Shown here piece by piece: positions 1-7,513 of a DNA stretch of 32,822 nt. The DNA comes from Aeromonas molluscorum 848 (GTDB lineage: Bacteria > Pseudomonadota > Gammaproteobacteria > Enterobacterales > Aeromonadaceae): assembly GCF_000388115.1 (NCBI RefSeq), contig NZ_AQGQ01000025.1:1-32822 (forward strand), in the 5' to 3' direction. The translations under genes were made by a program, and so were the position numbers. Numbering within the stretch: the first letter of the stretch is position 1; every line of letters starts with the position of its first letter. Under the pieces are notes generated by a model. It worked only from the letters and a program-made list of their open reading frames with translations. It did no database searches and was not told the DNA's origin.

Positions 1-442
1 AGCTCCTGCTCGCGGCAACGCGGGCAGCCTCCTGCTCGGCGGCGACACGGACGGCCGTCCTGCTCGGCGGCAACGCGGACGGCCTCCTGCTCGGCGGCAA
101 CGCGAGCAGCCTCCTGCTCGCGGCGACATTGGCAGCCTCTTCTTCCGGGCTCAGCAGGTCAGGGTTGACGACGACGGGCTCCAGGGAGCTGGCGCACTCT
201 TCGATCACCAGAGGAGTGGCGCTGAGCACCTCAGCCAAAGGATCTGTCAAGGGATCTGCGGGCGGCAGGGAAACCTCGCCGGACTCAGCGGCGTGGGTAA
301 TGACGTCGGTCGGTTGGGAAGGGGTGGCGCTGGCGCCATCTTGGGTGCTGACAGTCTCGGATTGGGGCGTCTGTGGTTGGACAGCCTCAGCCTCTTCTTT
401 CTTGCGGCCGAACCCCAGCCAGGAAAACAAACCTTTTGCCAT
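1..442 (-). CDS. ftsY: FtsY, signal recognition particle receptor, N-terminal part
   Basis: FtsY is the membrane-associated GTPase that receives SRP-ribosome complexes for co-translational insertion. Only the N-terminal acidic region lies in the window; the NG GTPase domain is beyond the left edge. The protein starts MAKGLFSWLGFGRKKEE, the short amphipathic membrane-targeting start typical of FtsY, followed by an acidic, Ala/Pro/Glu-rich linker and an Ala-Glu-Gln repeat (VAAEQEA). Divergence from rsmD is the usual gammaproteobacterial arrangement. Three single-base indels in the repeat (near 11-14, 56 and 120) break the frame when read literally. As ftsY is essential, sequence error is likelier than inactivation. 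Confidence 0.85.
   Translation of the reverse strand, partial: MAKGLFSWLGFGRKKEEAEAVQPQTPQSETVSTQDGASATPSQPTDVITHAAESGEVSLPPADPLTDPLAEVLSATPLVIEECASSLEPVVVNPDLLSPEEEAANVAASRRLLALPPSRRPSALPPSRTAVRVAAEQEAARVAASRS
4..146 (-). repeat. 27-bp tandem repeat inside ftsY
   Basis: Five copies of a 9-mer (TCCTGCTCG on +) start at 4, 30, 58, 85 and 112, and a degenerate copy starts at 138. Spacings are 26, 28, 27, 27 and 26 bp. Each 27-bp unit encodes a nine-residue VAAEQEAxR heptad-like segment of the acidic linker. The 26- and 28-bp units are the ones that break the reading frame. Copy number could vary between strains. Confidence 0.8.
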
Positions 443-554
443 TTTAAAAAATACTCACTTCGTTGGCTGACTGCTAAGATAGCCGTCCCTCGGCGGGTCG
501 GCATAAAAATGAACCGCCTTATACTATCACTTTATTTTCTGACGACGAAACGCG

Positions 555-1180
555 ATGCCCAGAGTGAAATCCAGTAAAAACGGCCCAGCCCAGCGCCCGG
601 GATCCAAGGGTAAATCCGGCTTTGTCCGTATCATCAGTGGCCAATGGCGTGGTCGCAAACTGCCGGTGCAGGACGTGGAGGGACTCAGACCCACGACGGA
701 CCGGGTCAAGGAGACCATATTCAACTGGCTGGCCGCCTATGTCCGCGGCAGCCGCTGTCTCGACTTGTTTGCAGGCAGCGGTGGTCTGGGCCTGGAGGCG
801 CTGTCGCGTTACGCCGAGCAGGTGACGCTGGTCGAGATGGACAAGGGTGCCGCCGACCAGCTCAAGAGAACCTGGCCGCCCTTGGCAGCAGCCAGGGCGT
901 CGTGATCCAGTCCGATGCCATCAGCTGGCTGCAAGGCCTGGCGACGCCCTTCAATCTCGTGTTTCTCGATCCGCCGTTTCGCCGCGAGCTGCTGCCTCAA
1001 GTGTGTGAGCTGCTGGAGCAGCGCGGTTGGCTGGCACCGGATGCGCTCATCTATCTGGAGCGGGAGAAGGAGTTTGACGATCTGGTGCTGCCCAGCAACT
1101 GGCAGTGCCTCAAGGACAAGCAGGCCGGTCAGGTTTGCTATCAGCTCTATCTGAGGAGCGCCATTGCGGCGTCTGCCTAA
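555..1180 (+). CDS. rsmD: RsmD, 16S rRNA m2G966 methyltransferase, one-base frameshift
   Basis: RsmD methylates guanine-966 of 16S rRNA in 30S particles using SAM. The first part (555 to about 868) gives RIISGQWRGRKLPV, GLRPTTDRVKETIFNW and the SAM-binding LDLFAGSGGLGLEALSR. The second part, in the +2 frame to 1180, gives NLVFLDPPF, the family's DPPF catalytic motif, and a normal C terminus. The frames join if one A is restored in the run at 861-870 (AAGAGAAC for an expected AAGAAGAAC), giving 208 aa against about 198 in E. coli. A TATACT -10-like hexamer lies at 520-525. Loss of one base may be a true mutation or a sequence error; the protein is otherwise undecayed. Confidence 0.85.
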
Positions 1181-1258
1181 TCGGTTTCTCTGACGCGAGT
1201 TGAGCCACCGGGAAACCTCTGTCTGTTCGGTATTGGTGCTATTTAAGGGAGTTACACA

Positions 1259-1558
1259 ATGGGACGTCTGCTTAATCTGTTGGCCATGGGCCTCACCCTC
1301 TTCTTCTGGTTTGGGGTCATTGTCAGTCTGGTGGTGACACTGCCCGGCAAGCTGAGCAGCTTCTTGCCCATCTGCGGCGTCATAGTGGCGCTGATGCACT
1401 GGGTACAGGCCAGCATGATCCGCGCCGCCTGCAAGCCCCACTTCTTCGTGACTAATAGTGAATTTGTGCAGGTGCTGATCTTCGGCGTCTTCGGCATGCG
1501 CGATATCCGTGCCCGGCTCAAGGACATTGTGGACGCAGGCAGCAAGCCGCAGCCATAA
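1259..1558 (+). CDS. yhhL: DUF1145 family membrane protein (YhhL-like)
   Basis: A 99-aa protein with two hydrophobic segments (about residues 5-28 and 34-52) and a basic C terminus, matching the small DUF1145/YhhL family. In E. coli yhhL also lies directly downstream of rsmD. The start at 1259 follows a good ribosome site (AAGGGAG). It is 78 nt after rsmD on the same strand, so co-transcription is likely. Molecular function is unknown. Confidence 0.8.
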   Translation: MGRLLNLLAMGLTLFFWFGVIVSLVVTLPGKLSSFLPICGVIVALMHWVQASMIRAACKPHFFVTNSEFVQVLIFGVFGMRDIRARLKDIVDAGSKPQP

Positions 1559-1577
1559 AAAACCGGGTTGCCCCGGT
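1557..1577 (-). terminator. intrinsic terminator of fabR-yijD (minus)
   Basis: The stem AACCGGG/CCCGGTT is followed, on the minus strand, by a run of T from the A-run at 1557-1562. It sits just beyond the yijD stop codon. Confidence 0.7.
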
Positions 1578-1591
1578 TCTCAATCTTGTCT

Positions 1592-1623
1592 AGAAGGCCT
1601 GCTTGTCAGGCCTTCTCTTTTTT
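1592..1623 (+). terminator. intrinsic terminator after yhhL (plus)
   Basis: A perfect 10-bp stem (AGAAGGCCTG, loop CTTGT, CAGGCCTTCT) is followed by TCTTTTTT. It overlaps the last codons of the convergent yijD gene. Confidence 0.75.
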
Positions 1624-1971
1624 ACCGACGCTGATGCCCAGCTTGATGGAGAGCGCGGCCAGCAAGAGCAGCATCATGATCAGCGAGAAGAAGTTGCTAC
1701 CAAGCTCGGGGTACTGCACCTTCTGCAGCGCAGCATGACCAAAGCCGCCGATAAAGAAGCAGAGCCAGACGCAGACCGGCGTATTGCCTTCCATGGGCTC
1801 GCTCACGTAGCAGCGATAGAGCTGATGGGCCGCCAGCAGGAAGGCGATGATGGGAAAGAAGGAGAAGGGCACGGGGTCCGATACCAGCACCGCAAGGCTG
1901 GCGTCACCACAGATGCCGACCAAGAGGGCCAGCAGCAGGGGTTGTTTGGGGATGGTGTTGACGTCATGCAT
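1606..1971 (-). CDS. yijD: YijD family inner membrane protein (DUF1422)
   Basis: A 121-aa protein with four predicted membrane segments and a lysine-rich tail (VGKKEKA), close in length to E. coli YijD (119 aa). It lies 39 nt downstream of fabR on the same strand, as in E. coli, so the two probably form an operon. The start at 1971 has AGGAG seven bases upstream. No biochemical role is established for the family; linkage to fabR suggests a membrane-lipid connection. Confidence 0.85.
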   Translation of the reverse strand: MHDVNTIPKQPLLLALLVGICGDASLAVLVSDPVPFSFFPIIAFLLAAHQLYRCYVSEPMEGNTPVCVWLCFFIGGFGHAALQKVQYPELGSNFFSLIMMLLLLAALSIKLGISVGKKEKA

Positions 1972-2010
1972 GGGGAAACTCCTGTTGACTCCTGACTTGT
2001 GACTTGTGAC

Positions 2011-2631
2011 TCACGACATGGCCTCGCGACGGCGCTGATTCTGCAGCTCGGCGCCCATGGCGATCATCCGCAACTGGCGCACAGTGCGATCGGCCAGGGC
2101 CCGGCACTCTTCACTGCTCATGTCCAATGCATCGGCACCGGCACTGAAGACGATGGTCACCATAGCCTCGGCCTGGATATAGGCCTCTTCCCGTGGCGCC
2201 CCCGAAGTGGCCTCCAGGTAATCGGTCAGCTCGGCGATGAAATGCTGGATCTCCCGGGCGACCGCCTGACGAAAGGCGGCCGAGGTGCCGGAGCGCTCGC
2301 GCAGCAGCAATCTAAAAATGTTGGGATTGTTTTCGACAAATTCCATGAAGGTCGACACAGAGGTGATGATCACGCCACCACCACCGGCGATGCGCTGCCG
2401 TGCCTGGCGCATCAATTGCCGCAGAGTCAGCCCGCCCTCATCGACCAGGGTCAGCCCCAGCTCTTCCATGTCACGGAAGTGACGATAGAAGGAGGTTGGT
2501 GCTATCCCTGCCTCCCGCGCGACTTCTCGCAGACTCAGGTTGGAGAAGCTGCGATTGGCGCACAGCTGGCTGAACGCAGCGTCGATCAGCGTACGCCGGG
2601 TCTTTTCTTTTTGTTCTGCGCGAATACCCAC
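2011..2631 (-). CDS. fabR: FabR, TetR-family repressor of unsaturated fatty acid synthesis
   Basis: FabR senses the unsaturated/saturated acyl thioester pool and represses fabA/fabB-type genes. The N-terminal helix-turn-helix contains [20 protein letters not shown], and the core has [25 protein letters not shown] and [13 protein letters not shown], all near-identical to E. coli FabR. I place the start at the GTG at 2631 ([13 protein letters not shown]), which matches the E. coli N terminus (GVRAQQKEKTRR). An in-frame start up to 2694 would add about 21 unlikely residues. It is divergent from a desaturase gene carrying a matching dyad operator, so it probably controls that gene directly. Confidence 0.93.
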   Translation of the reverse strand: MGIRAEQKEKTRRTLIDAAFSQLCANRSFSNLSLREVAREAGIAPTSFYRHFRDMEELGLTLVDEGGLTLRQLMRQARQRIAGGGGVIITSVSTFMEFVENNPNIFRLLLRERSGTSAAFRQAVAREIQHFIAELTDYLEATSGAPREEAYIQAEAMVTIVFSAGADALDMSSEECRALADRTVRQLRMIAMGAELQNQRRREAMS

Positions 2632-2704
2632 GAAAACAGTCACCTTCCACGTATTGAGGCCAAATGATAACCCGAAGGTGGGCTGGGCTGTCACTTTTTT
2701 ACCA

Positions 2705-2733
2705 TTGACCCGCCGCCGGGCTACGGAGAGAAT
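2705..2733 (+). promoter_or_regulatory. likely promoter of the desaturase gene
   Basis: TTGACC (2705-2710) and GAGAAT (2728-2733) are 17 bp apart, a plausible sigma-70 promoter. The start point would fall at about 2740, inside the FabR-like dyad. The -10 element is weak. Confidence 0.45.
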
Positions 2734-2751
2734 AGCGAACAGCTGTTAGCT
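2734..2751. promoter_or_regulatory. FabR-like operator
   Basis: AGCGAACAGCTGTTAGCT is an 18-bp palindrome with one mismatched pair. It resembles the AGCGTACA...TGTT.GCT type recognised by FabR upstream of enterobacterial fabA and fabB. It lies 16 bp upstream of the desaturase start codon and over the predicted transcription start, a position suited to repression, and next to fabR itself. Confidence 0.65.
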
Positions 2752-2767
2752 GAAAAGGACACCCAGG

Positions 2768-3886
2768 ATGGAACGCCCACCAATTATCATCTCCAACACC
2801 CTGCTGTTTGCCCTGACCGGGCTAACGGCCCTGATCGCCGTGCCCTGGTACGGCCTAACCCAAGGCTTCGATGCCTGGCAATGGGCCAGCTTCCTGGTGC
2901 TGTTTTGCTATTGCGGCATCTCAATCACCGCGGGCTATCACAGACTCTGGTCCCACAAGACCTACAAGGCGCACCCGGCGCTGCAGTGGCTGTTCGCCAT
3001 CGGTGGCGCCCTTGCCCTGCAGAACTCGGCCCTGCACTGGTCCTCGGATCACCGCCGCCATCACCGCAACGTGGACGACGACCATCAGGATCCCTACTCC
3101 GCCAGCCGTGGCTTCTGGTACTCCCACATCGGCTGGATGCTGCGCGAATATCAGGGTGAGCGCTACCACGACTACAGCAATGTGCGCGATCTGCAGAACA
3201 ACCCCATCGTCGCCTGGCAGCACAAACACTATCTGGCGCTGACCCTGGCCACCAACCTGGGGATACCGCTGCTGCTCGGCCTGATCCATGGGGATCTGCT
3301 CGGCATGTTGTTGCTGGCGGGGGTGCTGCGCATGGTGATGACCCACCACACCACCTTCTTCATCAACTCCCTGGCTCACATCTGGGGTAGCCAGCCGTTT
3401 ACAGATCGCAACAGCGCCCGTGACAACGGTATCCTCGCCTTTTTCACCTTCGGTGAGGGCTATCACAACTACCATCACCTGTTCGAGAACGACTACCGCA
3501 ACGGCATTCACTGGTGGCAGTACGATCCGACCAAGTGGCTGATCCGCTGTTCCGCCTGGCTGGGGCTTGCCAAGGATCTGCGAACCTGTCCCGAGGAGCG
3601 CATCGAGCAGGCAAGGCTGCAGATGCAGCTCAAACGCGCCCATGCCAAGCTGCAAAAACGTGACGATATGGAGATGTGGCAAACGCTGCTGCAGGAGGAG
3701 TACGACAAGCTGAGCCAGCAGTTGCAGAACTACTATGCCAGCCGCAAGCGCCTGCTCGAAGAGCGTAAACGCAAGGCCCTGGCCCGCTACGATGCCCTCA
3801 AGCTACAGCTCGAATACCGCAGCCTCAAGGGAGGCTTCCGGGTCAGTCGCCGCAACTGGAATCGCCTGTTGGCCAACCTGGCCTAA
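2768..3886 (+). CDS. membrane acyl desaturase (delta-9 type), possible FabR target
   Basis: A membrane di-iron fatty-acid desaturase that introduces a cis double bond into acyl chains. The three histidine boxes are present: HRLWSH at 58-63, HRRHH at 95-99 and HNYHH at 233-237. Hydrophobic pairs lie at about 8-30, 38-55, 70-88 and 155-200. The start at 2768 follows AAAAGGA. After about residue 275 comes a roughly 95-residue charged, Lys/Glu/Gln-rich tail that looks like a coiled coil and is not part of the catalytic fold. The gene is monocistronic, ending in a strong terminator. The FabR-like operator suggests aerobic unsaturated fatty acid supply, by analogy to DesT-DesCB in Pseudomonas. The exact substrate (acyl-CoA or phospholipid) cannot be told. 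Confidence 0.9.
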   Translation: MERPPIIISNTLLFALTGLTALIAVPWYGLTQGFDAWQWASFLVLFCYCGISITAGYHRLWSHKTYKAHPALQWLFAIGGALALQNSALHWSSDHRRHHRNVDDDHQDPYSASRGFWYSHIGWMLREYQGERYHDYSNVRDLQNNPIVAWQHKHYLALTLATNLGIPLLLGLIHGDLLGMLLLAGVLRMVMTHHTTFFINSLAHIWGSQPFTDRNSARDNGILAFFTFGEGYHNYHHLFENDYRNGIHWWQYDPTKWLIRCSAWLGLAKDLRTCPEERIEQARLQMQLKRAHAKLQKRDDMEMWQTLLQEEYDKLSQQLQNYYASRKRLLEERKRKALARYDALKLQLEYRSLKGGFRVSRRNWNRLLANLA

Positions 3887-3903
3887 CCACGGACCCGACA
3901 GCA

Positions 3904-3940
3904 AAAAAGAGCAGGCCCCATCACGGGGCCTGCTCTTTTT
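3904..3940. terminator. strong bidirectional terminator after the desaturase
   Basis: A perfect 16-bp stem (AAAAAGAGCAGGCCCC, loop ATCAC, GGGGCCTGCTCTTTTT) carries A and T runs at its base. It can act on both strands. Confidence 0.9.
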
Positions 3941-4035
3941 CATGGCATTGATACCTGTCGCGCAGCCTGGTCACTCACTGTCATCGACGAGAGGTTCAGG
4001 CCAGCCAAAGGCGCCATACCGGCGGAAAAATACCA

Positions 4036-4067
4036 TAAAAAATGGGGCGACATCTGCATGTCACCCC
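4036..4067 (-). terminator. minus-strand intrinsic terminator
   Basis: On the minus strand GGGGTGACAT, loop GCAG, ATGTCGCCCC (one mismatch) is followed by ATTTTTTATGG. It lies about 370 nt beyond the clsC-like stop codon, so it ends either a long 3' UTR or a separate RNA. Confidence 0.65.
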
Positions 4068-4213
4068 CTCGCAAATAGCATGTTCCATATTGGAATTCAA
4101 ACCATCAGTTCCTCACCTGACTCTCGGGTTTCCGCTCCCTCGAACACGTGCCCACAGGAGCGATCCCACGGGGTTGAACTGATGCTTCTTGTTCCACAAC
4201 CCGGCGAACCGGG
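4036..4213 (-). ncRNA. candidate structured RNA
   Basis: Read on the minus strand there is a small hairpin CCCGG-TTCG-CCGGG (4213-4200). A nested pair of stems follows: outer CATCAGTTC/GAACTGATG (4184-4176 with 4111-4103) enclosing inner CGCTCC/GGAGCG. An intrinsic terminator closes the run. This order looks like an independent regulatory RNA or a processed 3' UTR. The 5' end is undefined, and I do not recognise the fold as a known riboswitch or housekeeping RNA. Confidence 0.3.
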
Positions 4214-4432
4214 CTGTTTGTCCTTGCACTGGAAATCTTACCCAGTTCGCCATCGGAAAAACGTTTTCACGACATCATATAACTCAGGACATTGCCAGTT
4301 ACCCTGGCACTACATTTACATTTCATTTTAAAAACATATGGTTATGTTTCATCCTATGGCGTTATCCCTGTCCACCCCGCCAAATGGCTTACACGGCTTT
4401 GCGAGATCTCGCACACAGGAGGGGCGAAAGCG

Positions 4433-5682
4433 CTACAGCCAGGGGCGCAGCGGCAGCCAGTCGCTCAGGCGGGCAATCAGCCGCCGCCACCAGGGGGAAA
4501 GGAGGTCGGGCTCACAAGCCCGTTCCTGCCAATGATGCAGCCACCCCTGCAGCTCGGCGCACAGGGGAGCGCAGTGCAGGCGCAGCATCAGTTCGGTGTT
4601 GAGGTGCAAGGAGCGCGGATCCAGATTGAAGCTGCCAAGCAGCGCCTCTCGCTCCCCCAGCAGTATCAGCTTGGCGTGCAGGCTGAGGCCGCAGCTGGCG
4701 GGCAGCTCGGCCAGTACCACTCCCTGGCGCAGCAGCCAGGGGCGGTGACGATAGTAGGCGCCATACACCAGGGGCACATCCGTACTGCCCAGGGAGTTGG
4801 TGAACAGCCGGATCTCTATTCCCTGGCGGCGCAGGCGCTGCAGCTCGCGGCGCAGCCCCCGGGTCAGGATCAGATAGGGGCTCACCAGCTGCAGCAATCC
4901 CTGGCTCTCGGCCAAACGCCGCCACAGGTAACGGGCAGTACCGGGACGGGATACCAGCCCCTTGCCGGGTCTGTCGAACAAGACCTCGGCCCGCCCCGGA
5001 TGCCAGGTCAGCACCGCTGGCTCCTCAAACAGAGCTGGGGGCAAATCATAGATGGCGGCGATGGCGGGATCGGTCAGGGTCAGCAGGAAGTCATTGACCG
5101 CCCTCGCCTCGAGCTGCCCAGGTCGGCGGTGCAGCAGGCGACGGATGGGCTGACTCCAGCGGCTGCCCCAGAATTGATCGAATCCCTGCTCAAGTGACTG
5201 ACAGAGGGGGCCGCGACAGCCAATATCCAGATCGAGGAAGTGGGGGCCTGCCCCAGGCCGAAGTAGGCATCCCCTATGTTTCGCCCCCCCAGGATGCCGA
5301 TATTGCCATCCACCAGCAGTAGCTTGTTGTGCATGCGGTGATTGAGACGACGAAAGCTGAAGCAGGCCTCCAGCACCAGCGCCAGGGGGCGCCAGCCCCG
5401 CAACCAGAAGGGATTGAACAGCCGTACCTCAATGCCGGGCTCGCAGGCTACCATCTCCAGGAAGCGATTATCCCCGGCGTAGAGATCATCGATGAGCAGT
5501 TGAACTCGCACCCCGCGCCGGGCGGCGCACAGCAACTCGGCCAGCAGCAGTTTGCCACTGGCATCCTCGGCCCAGCTGTAATACTGGGCCTGGACGCGAC
5601 TGCGGGCGGCGCGGATCAAGGCCAGACGCTGCCCCAAGGCCAATGCTGGCTCGGCCAGTAGCACGAACTCCCCTTCCTTCAC
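4433..5682 (-). CDS. clsC: ClsC-like cardiolipin synthase / phospholipase D family, frameshifted
   Basis: A two-domain phospholipase D protein related to ClsC, which makes cardiolipin from phosphatidylglycerol and a second phospholipid. The first catalytic motif is HNKLLLVDG followed by GGRNIGDAYFG. The second is HAKLILLG followed by GSFNLDPRS, with Gly where the HxKxxxxD motif expects Asp. The start is GTG at 5682 with GGAGG upstream and an in-frame stop just before it. The frame is lost at a G5 run (5242-5246); one extra G restores GLGQAPHFLDLDIG and a 416-aa protein (ClsC of E. coli is 473 aa). The homopolymer location makes sequence error or slippage plausible. The altered second motif could reduce activity. 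Confidence 0.8.
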
Positions 5683-5756
5683 CCTGCCTCCTCGTCATCG
5701 CCTTGTCATGGTGCTGGTCCATATAGTGACAGAACCGGCCGCCATAAGGAGCCCTC

Positions 5757-5918
5757 ATGGACCTCAGTCAACAGGCGTCACGCCCTCAATCTTATCCGCC
5801 CCGCCATCAACCGGAATGGTCACTGCCGCCTTGGTTTCTGCACCATCCCGATCGATGCGCGGTATGCCCATCCTCCCCAGAGACCCGCATCCATGCAGGA
5901 CCGTCATTGCTTCAATGA
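5757..5918 (+). CDS. possible 53-aa proline-rich small protein
   Basis: A short reading frame on the plus strand in the 286-bp gap between two minus-strand genes. It begins MDLSQQASRPQSYPPRHQP and ends at TGA 5916-5918. It has an excellent ribosome site (TAAGGAG, six bases before ATG). It is rich in Pro, His and Ser, has two Cys (CAVC) and no membrane segment. I do not recognise it and see no supporting terminator, so it may be chance. Confidence 0.25.
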   Translation: MDLSQQASRPQSYPPRHQPEWSLPPWFLHHPDRCAVCPSSPETRIHAGPSLLQ

Positions 5919-5968
5919 GGCTGACACTGCCTTAGCGCAGAGCCTGCAAGGCCAAGAGAGAAGAGCGA

Positions 5969-7396
5969 TCAGTGCTGAGCCGTGGTGGCCTCGATGGCGA
6001 CAGCCTTGCCTTCTATCTGAGGCAGGCTGAAACGGTAGGCAACATAATATTTGTAAATGGTGCCCACATAGTTGATGGGGCCCTGGCCCACCTCCTTGGC
6101 CACCAGCTGCTCGACGTTGCCAAACCAGATATCGGGATCCAGTCCCTGGCTGGCGGCCTTGTCTCGCAAGCTCTGCAACCGGTTGGGCCCGGCGTTGTAG
6201 GCGGCCAGCGCCAGCAGGTGACGGTTGAGCACATCTATCTTGGGATCCTGGAAATAGGTGTCGAGCAAGAAGCGCAGATAACGGCAGGCCGCCTCCACAT
6301 TGCCCTCCAGGGTGCTCAGCCTGGCGCCATTGATGCCCACCTCTGCACCCGCCACGGGTCGCAGTTGCATCAGACCGATGGCCCCCCCCGGCGAACGAGC
6401 ACCGGGATCCAAACCAGACTCCTTATAGGCCAGGGCCGCCAGCATCAGCCAGTCCAGCTGGTACTGCTGTGCATACTCCTCCAGCACGGTACGAATGCGG
6501 GTCAGACGGGACAGTCGTTCGGTGGCCAGCAGGTTACTCATGGGATCACTCTGACTCAGCAGGCGCCGCAACATGAGATCGCTGTATAGGCGACGGCTAT
6601 CTGTCTTTGTCAGGTAACGGTTGGCGGCCTCAAGCAGCCCGGTGCTGTGTTTGGGCAGCGCCCAGGCACTCTTGCCGTTGTCGCGCAGGGGGATCAACTT
6701 GTGCACCTTGAGACCGGGCAGCATATCGAGCCAGATCCGCCCCTTGAAGCTGTCGGTTACCGTCAGTGGCACCAGACCGGCGGCCACCATCTCCAGCAGA
6801 TCGCCATCCTGCAGGTATTCGGGCACTGTCTCTATGTAGACGGGGGGCAACCCCAGCTCGCGCAACAGGCGATTGAGTTGTTGCAGGCTCTCGTAATAGC
6901 TGGAACTCTCCCGCACCCAGATACGCCGGCCGGAAAGCTGGGTAATGCGATTGAAGGCGGGCAGGCTGTTTTTGCTCACCACCCACTCTTCGATGGGCGC
7001 TATCACGGGCTGGGTAAAGCTGACCTGTTCCAGGCGCGCCTGGGTCACGGTGAGATTGGCGGCTACCATGTCGCCACGCCCCTCGGCCAGATAATCGAGC
7101 AGCTTGTCCTGGCGTACCGGCACGTAGACGATCTTGAGCTTGATGGGATCCTTGGCCAGATAGGTCTGATTGAGCCAGCGCTCGAAGCCTTGCAGCTGAT
7201 TGACCAGGACGCCGCGTTCCGACCCCTTGTCAAAGAAGAAGAAGCCGCGCTCATAGACCACCAGGGCCCGCAACTCCTTGCGCTGCAAGATATTGTCGAG
7301 ATCCCCTGGCTGGGGAAGCAGGTGCGGCTTGAGATCCGCCGCCAGCAGGGGGAGAGAGCATAACCAGGCCAGCAGAGCCCATAACCATAGCCGCAT
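5969..7396 (-). CDS. MltF-like membrane-bound lytic transglycosylase
   Basis: A periplasmic peptidoglycan-cleaving enzyme of 475 aa. Residues 1-20 form a signal peptide (MRLWLWALLAWLCSLPLLAA). A solute-binding-type domain (SBP_bac_3, about 40-280) includes GRGDMVAANLTVT. The C-terminal SLT lysozyme-like domain (about 300-450) has the catalytic Glu326 in AYKESGLDP, then GAIGLMQL and AAYNAGP (398-404). This SBP-plus-SLT order is that of MltF. The start at 7396 follows AAGGAAGG. No lipobox Cys is seen at the signal peptide cut, so anchoring is uncertain. It reads alone toward the clsC-like gene, 286 bp away. Confidence 0.88.
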   Translation of the reverse strand: MRLWLWALLAWLCSLPLLAADLKPHLLPQPGDLDNILQRKELRALVVYERGFFFFDKGSERGVLVNQLQGFERWLNQTYLAKDPIKLKIVYVPVRQDKLLDYLAEGRGDMVAANLTVTQARLEQVSFTQPVIAPIEEWVVSKNSLPAFNRITQLSGRRIWVRESSSYYESLQQLNRLLRELGLPPVYIETVPEYLQDGDLLEMVAAGLVPLTVTDSFKGRIWLDMLPGLKVHKLIPLRDNGKSAWALPKHSTGLLEAANRYLTKTDSRRLYSDLMLRRLLSQSDPMSNLLATERLSRLTRIRTVLEEYAQQYQLDWLMLAALAYKESGLDPGARSPGGAIGLMQLRPVAGAEVGINGARLSTLEGNVEAACRYLRFLLDTYFQDPKIDVLNRHLLALAAYNAGPNRLQSLRDKAASQGLDPDIWFGNVEQLVAKEVGQGPINYVGTIYKYYVAYRFSLPQIEGKAVAIEATTAQH

Positions 7397-7476
7397 CTAT
7401 TCGCCTTCCTTGACCGGAGCATGCCGGATGGCCCCAATGATTAACGATAGAACGAGACCCGGGGCTGATGGGCCGA

Positions 7477-7499
7477 CACGGCAGCGTCCTGCTGCCGTG
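7477..7499. terminator. hairpin after the DUF406 gene
   Basis: A perfect 9-bp stem CACGGCAGC/GCTGCCGTG with a 5-nt loop, just beyond the DUF406 stop codon. There is no T-run on either side, so it may stabilise the 3' end or act Rho-dependently. Confidence 0.3.
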
Positions 7500-7513
7500 A
7501 TAGAGGAGGCTCC

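Larger units (their letters stand above)
3941..4432. other. 492-bp gap without a protein gene
   Basis: No credible coding region is visible on either strand. The left half carries nested inverted repeats and a minus-strand terminator (see the RNA candidate at 4036-4213). The right half is AT-rich around 4310-4345 and would be the leader region of that transcript or the 3' region of the clsC-like gene. Confidence 0.6.

Noticed and set aside
1-146. Regularly spaced repeats resembling a short CRISPR array.
   Set aside because: Units are contiguous 27-mers without spacers and encode the ftsY Ala-Glu-Gln linker.
1986-2012. Direct repeat of TGACTTG between yijD and fabR.
   Set aside because: Only two to three short imperfect copies; consistent with chance.
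1603-2749. Plus-strand open frames opposite yijD and fabR.
   Set aside because: They are antisense to two confidently recognised genes and have no features of their own.
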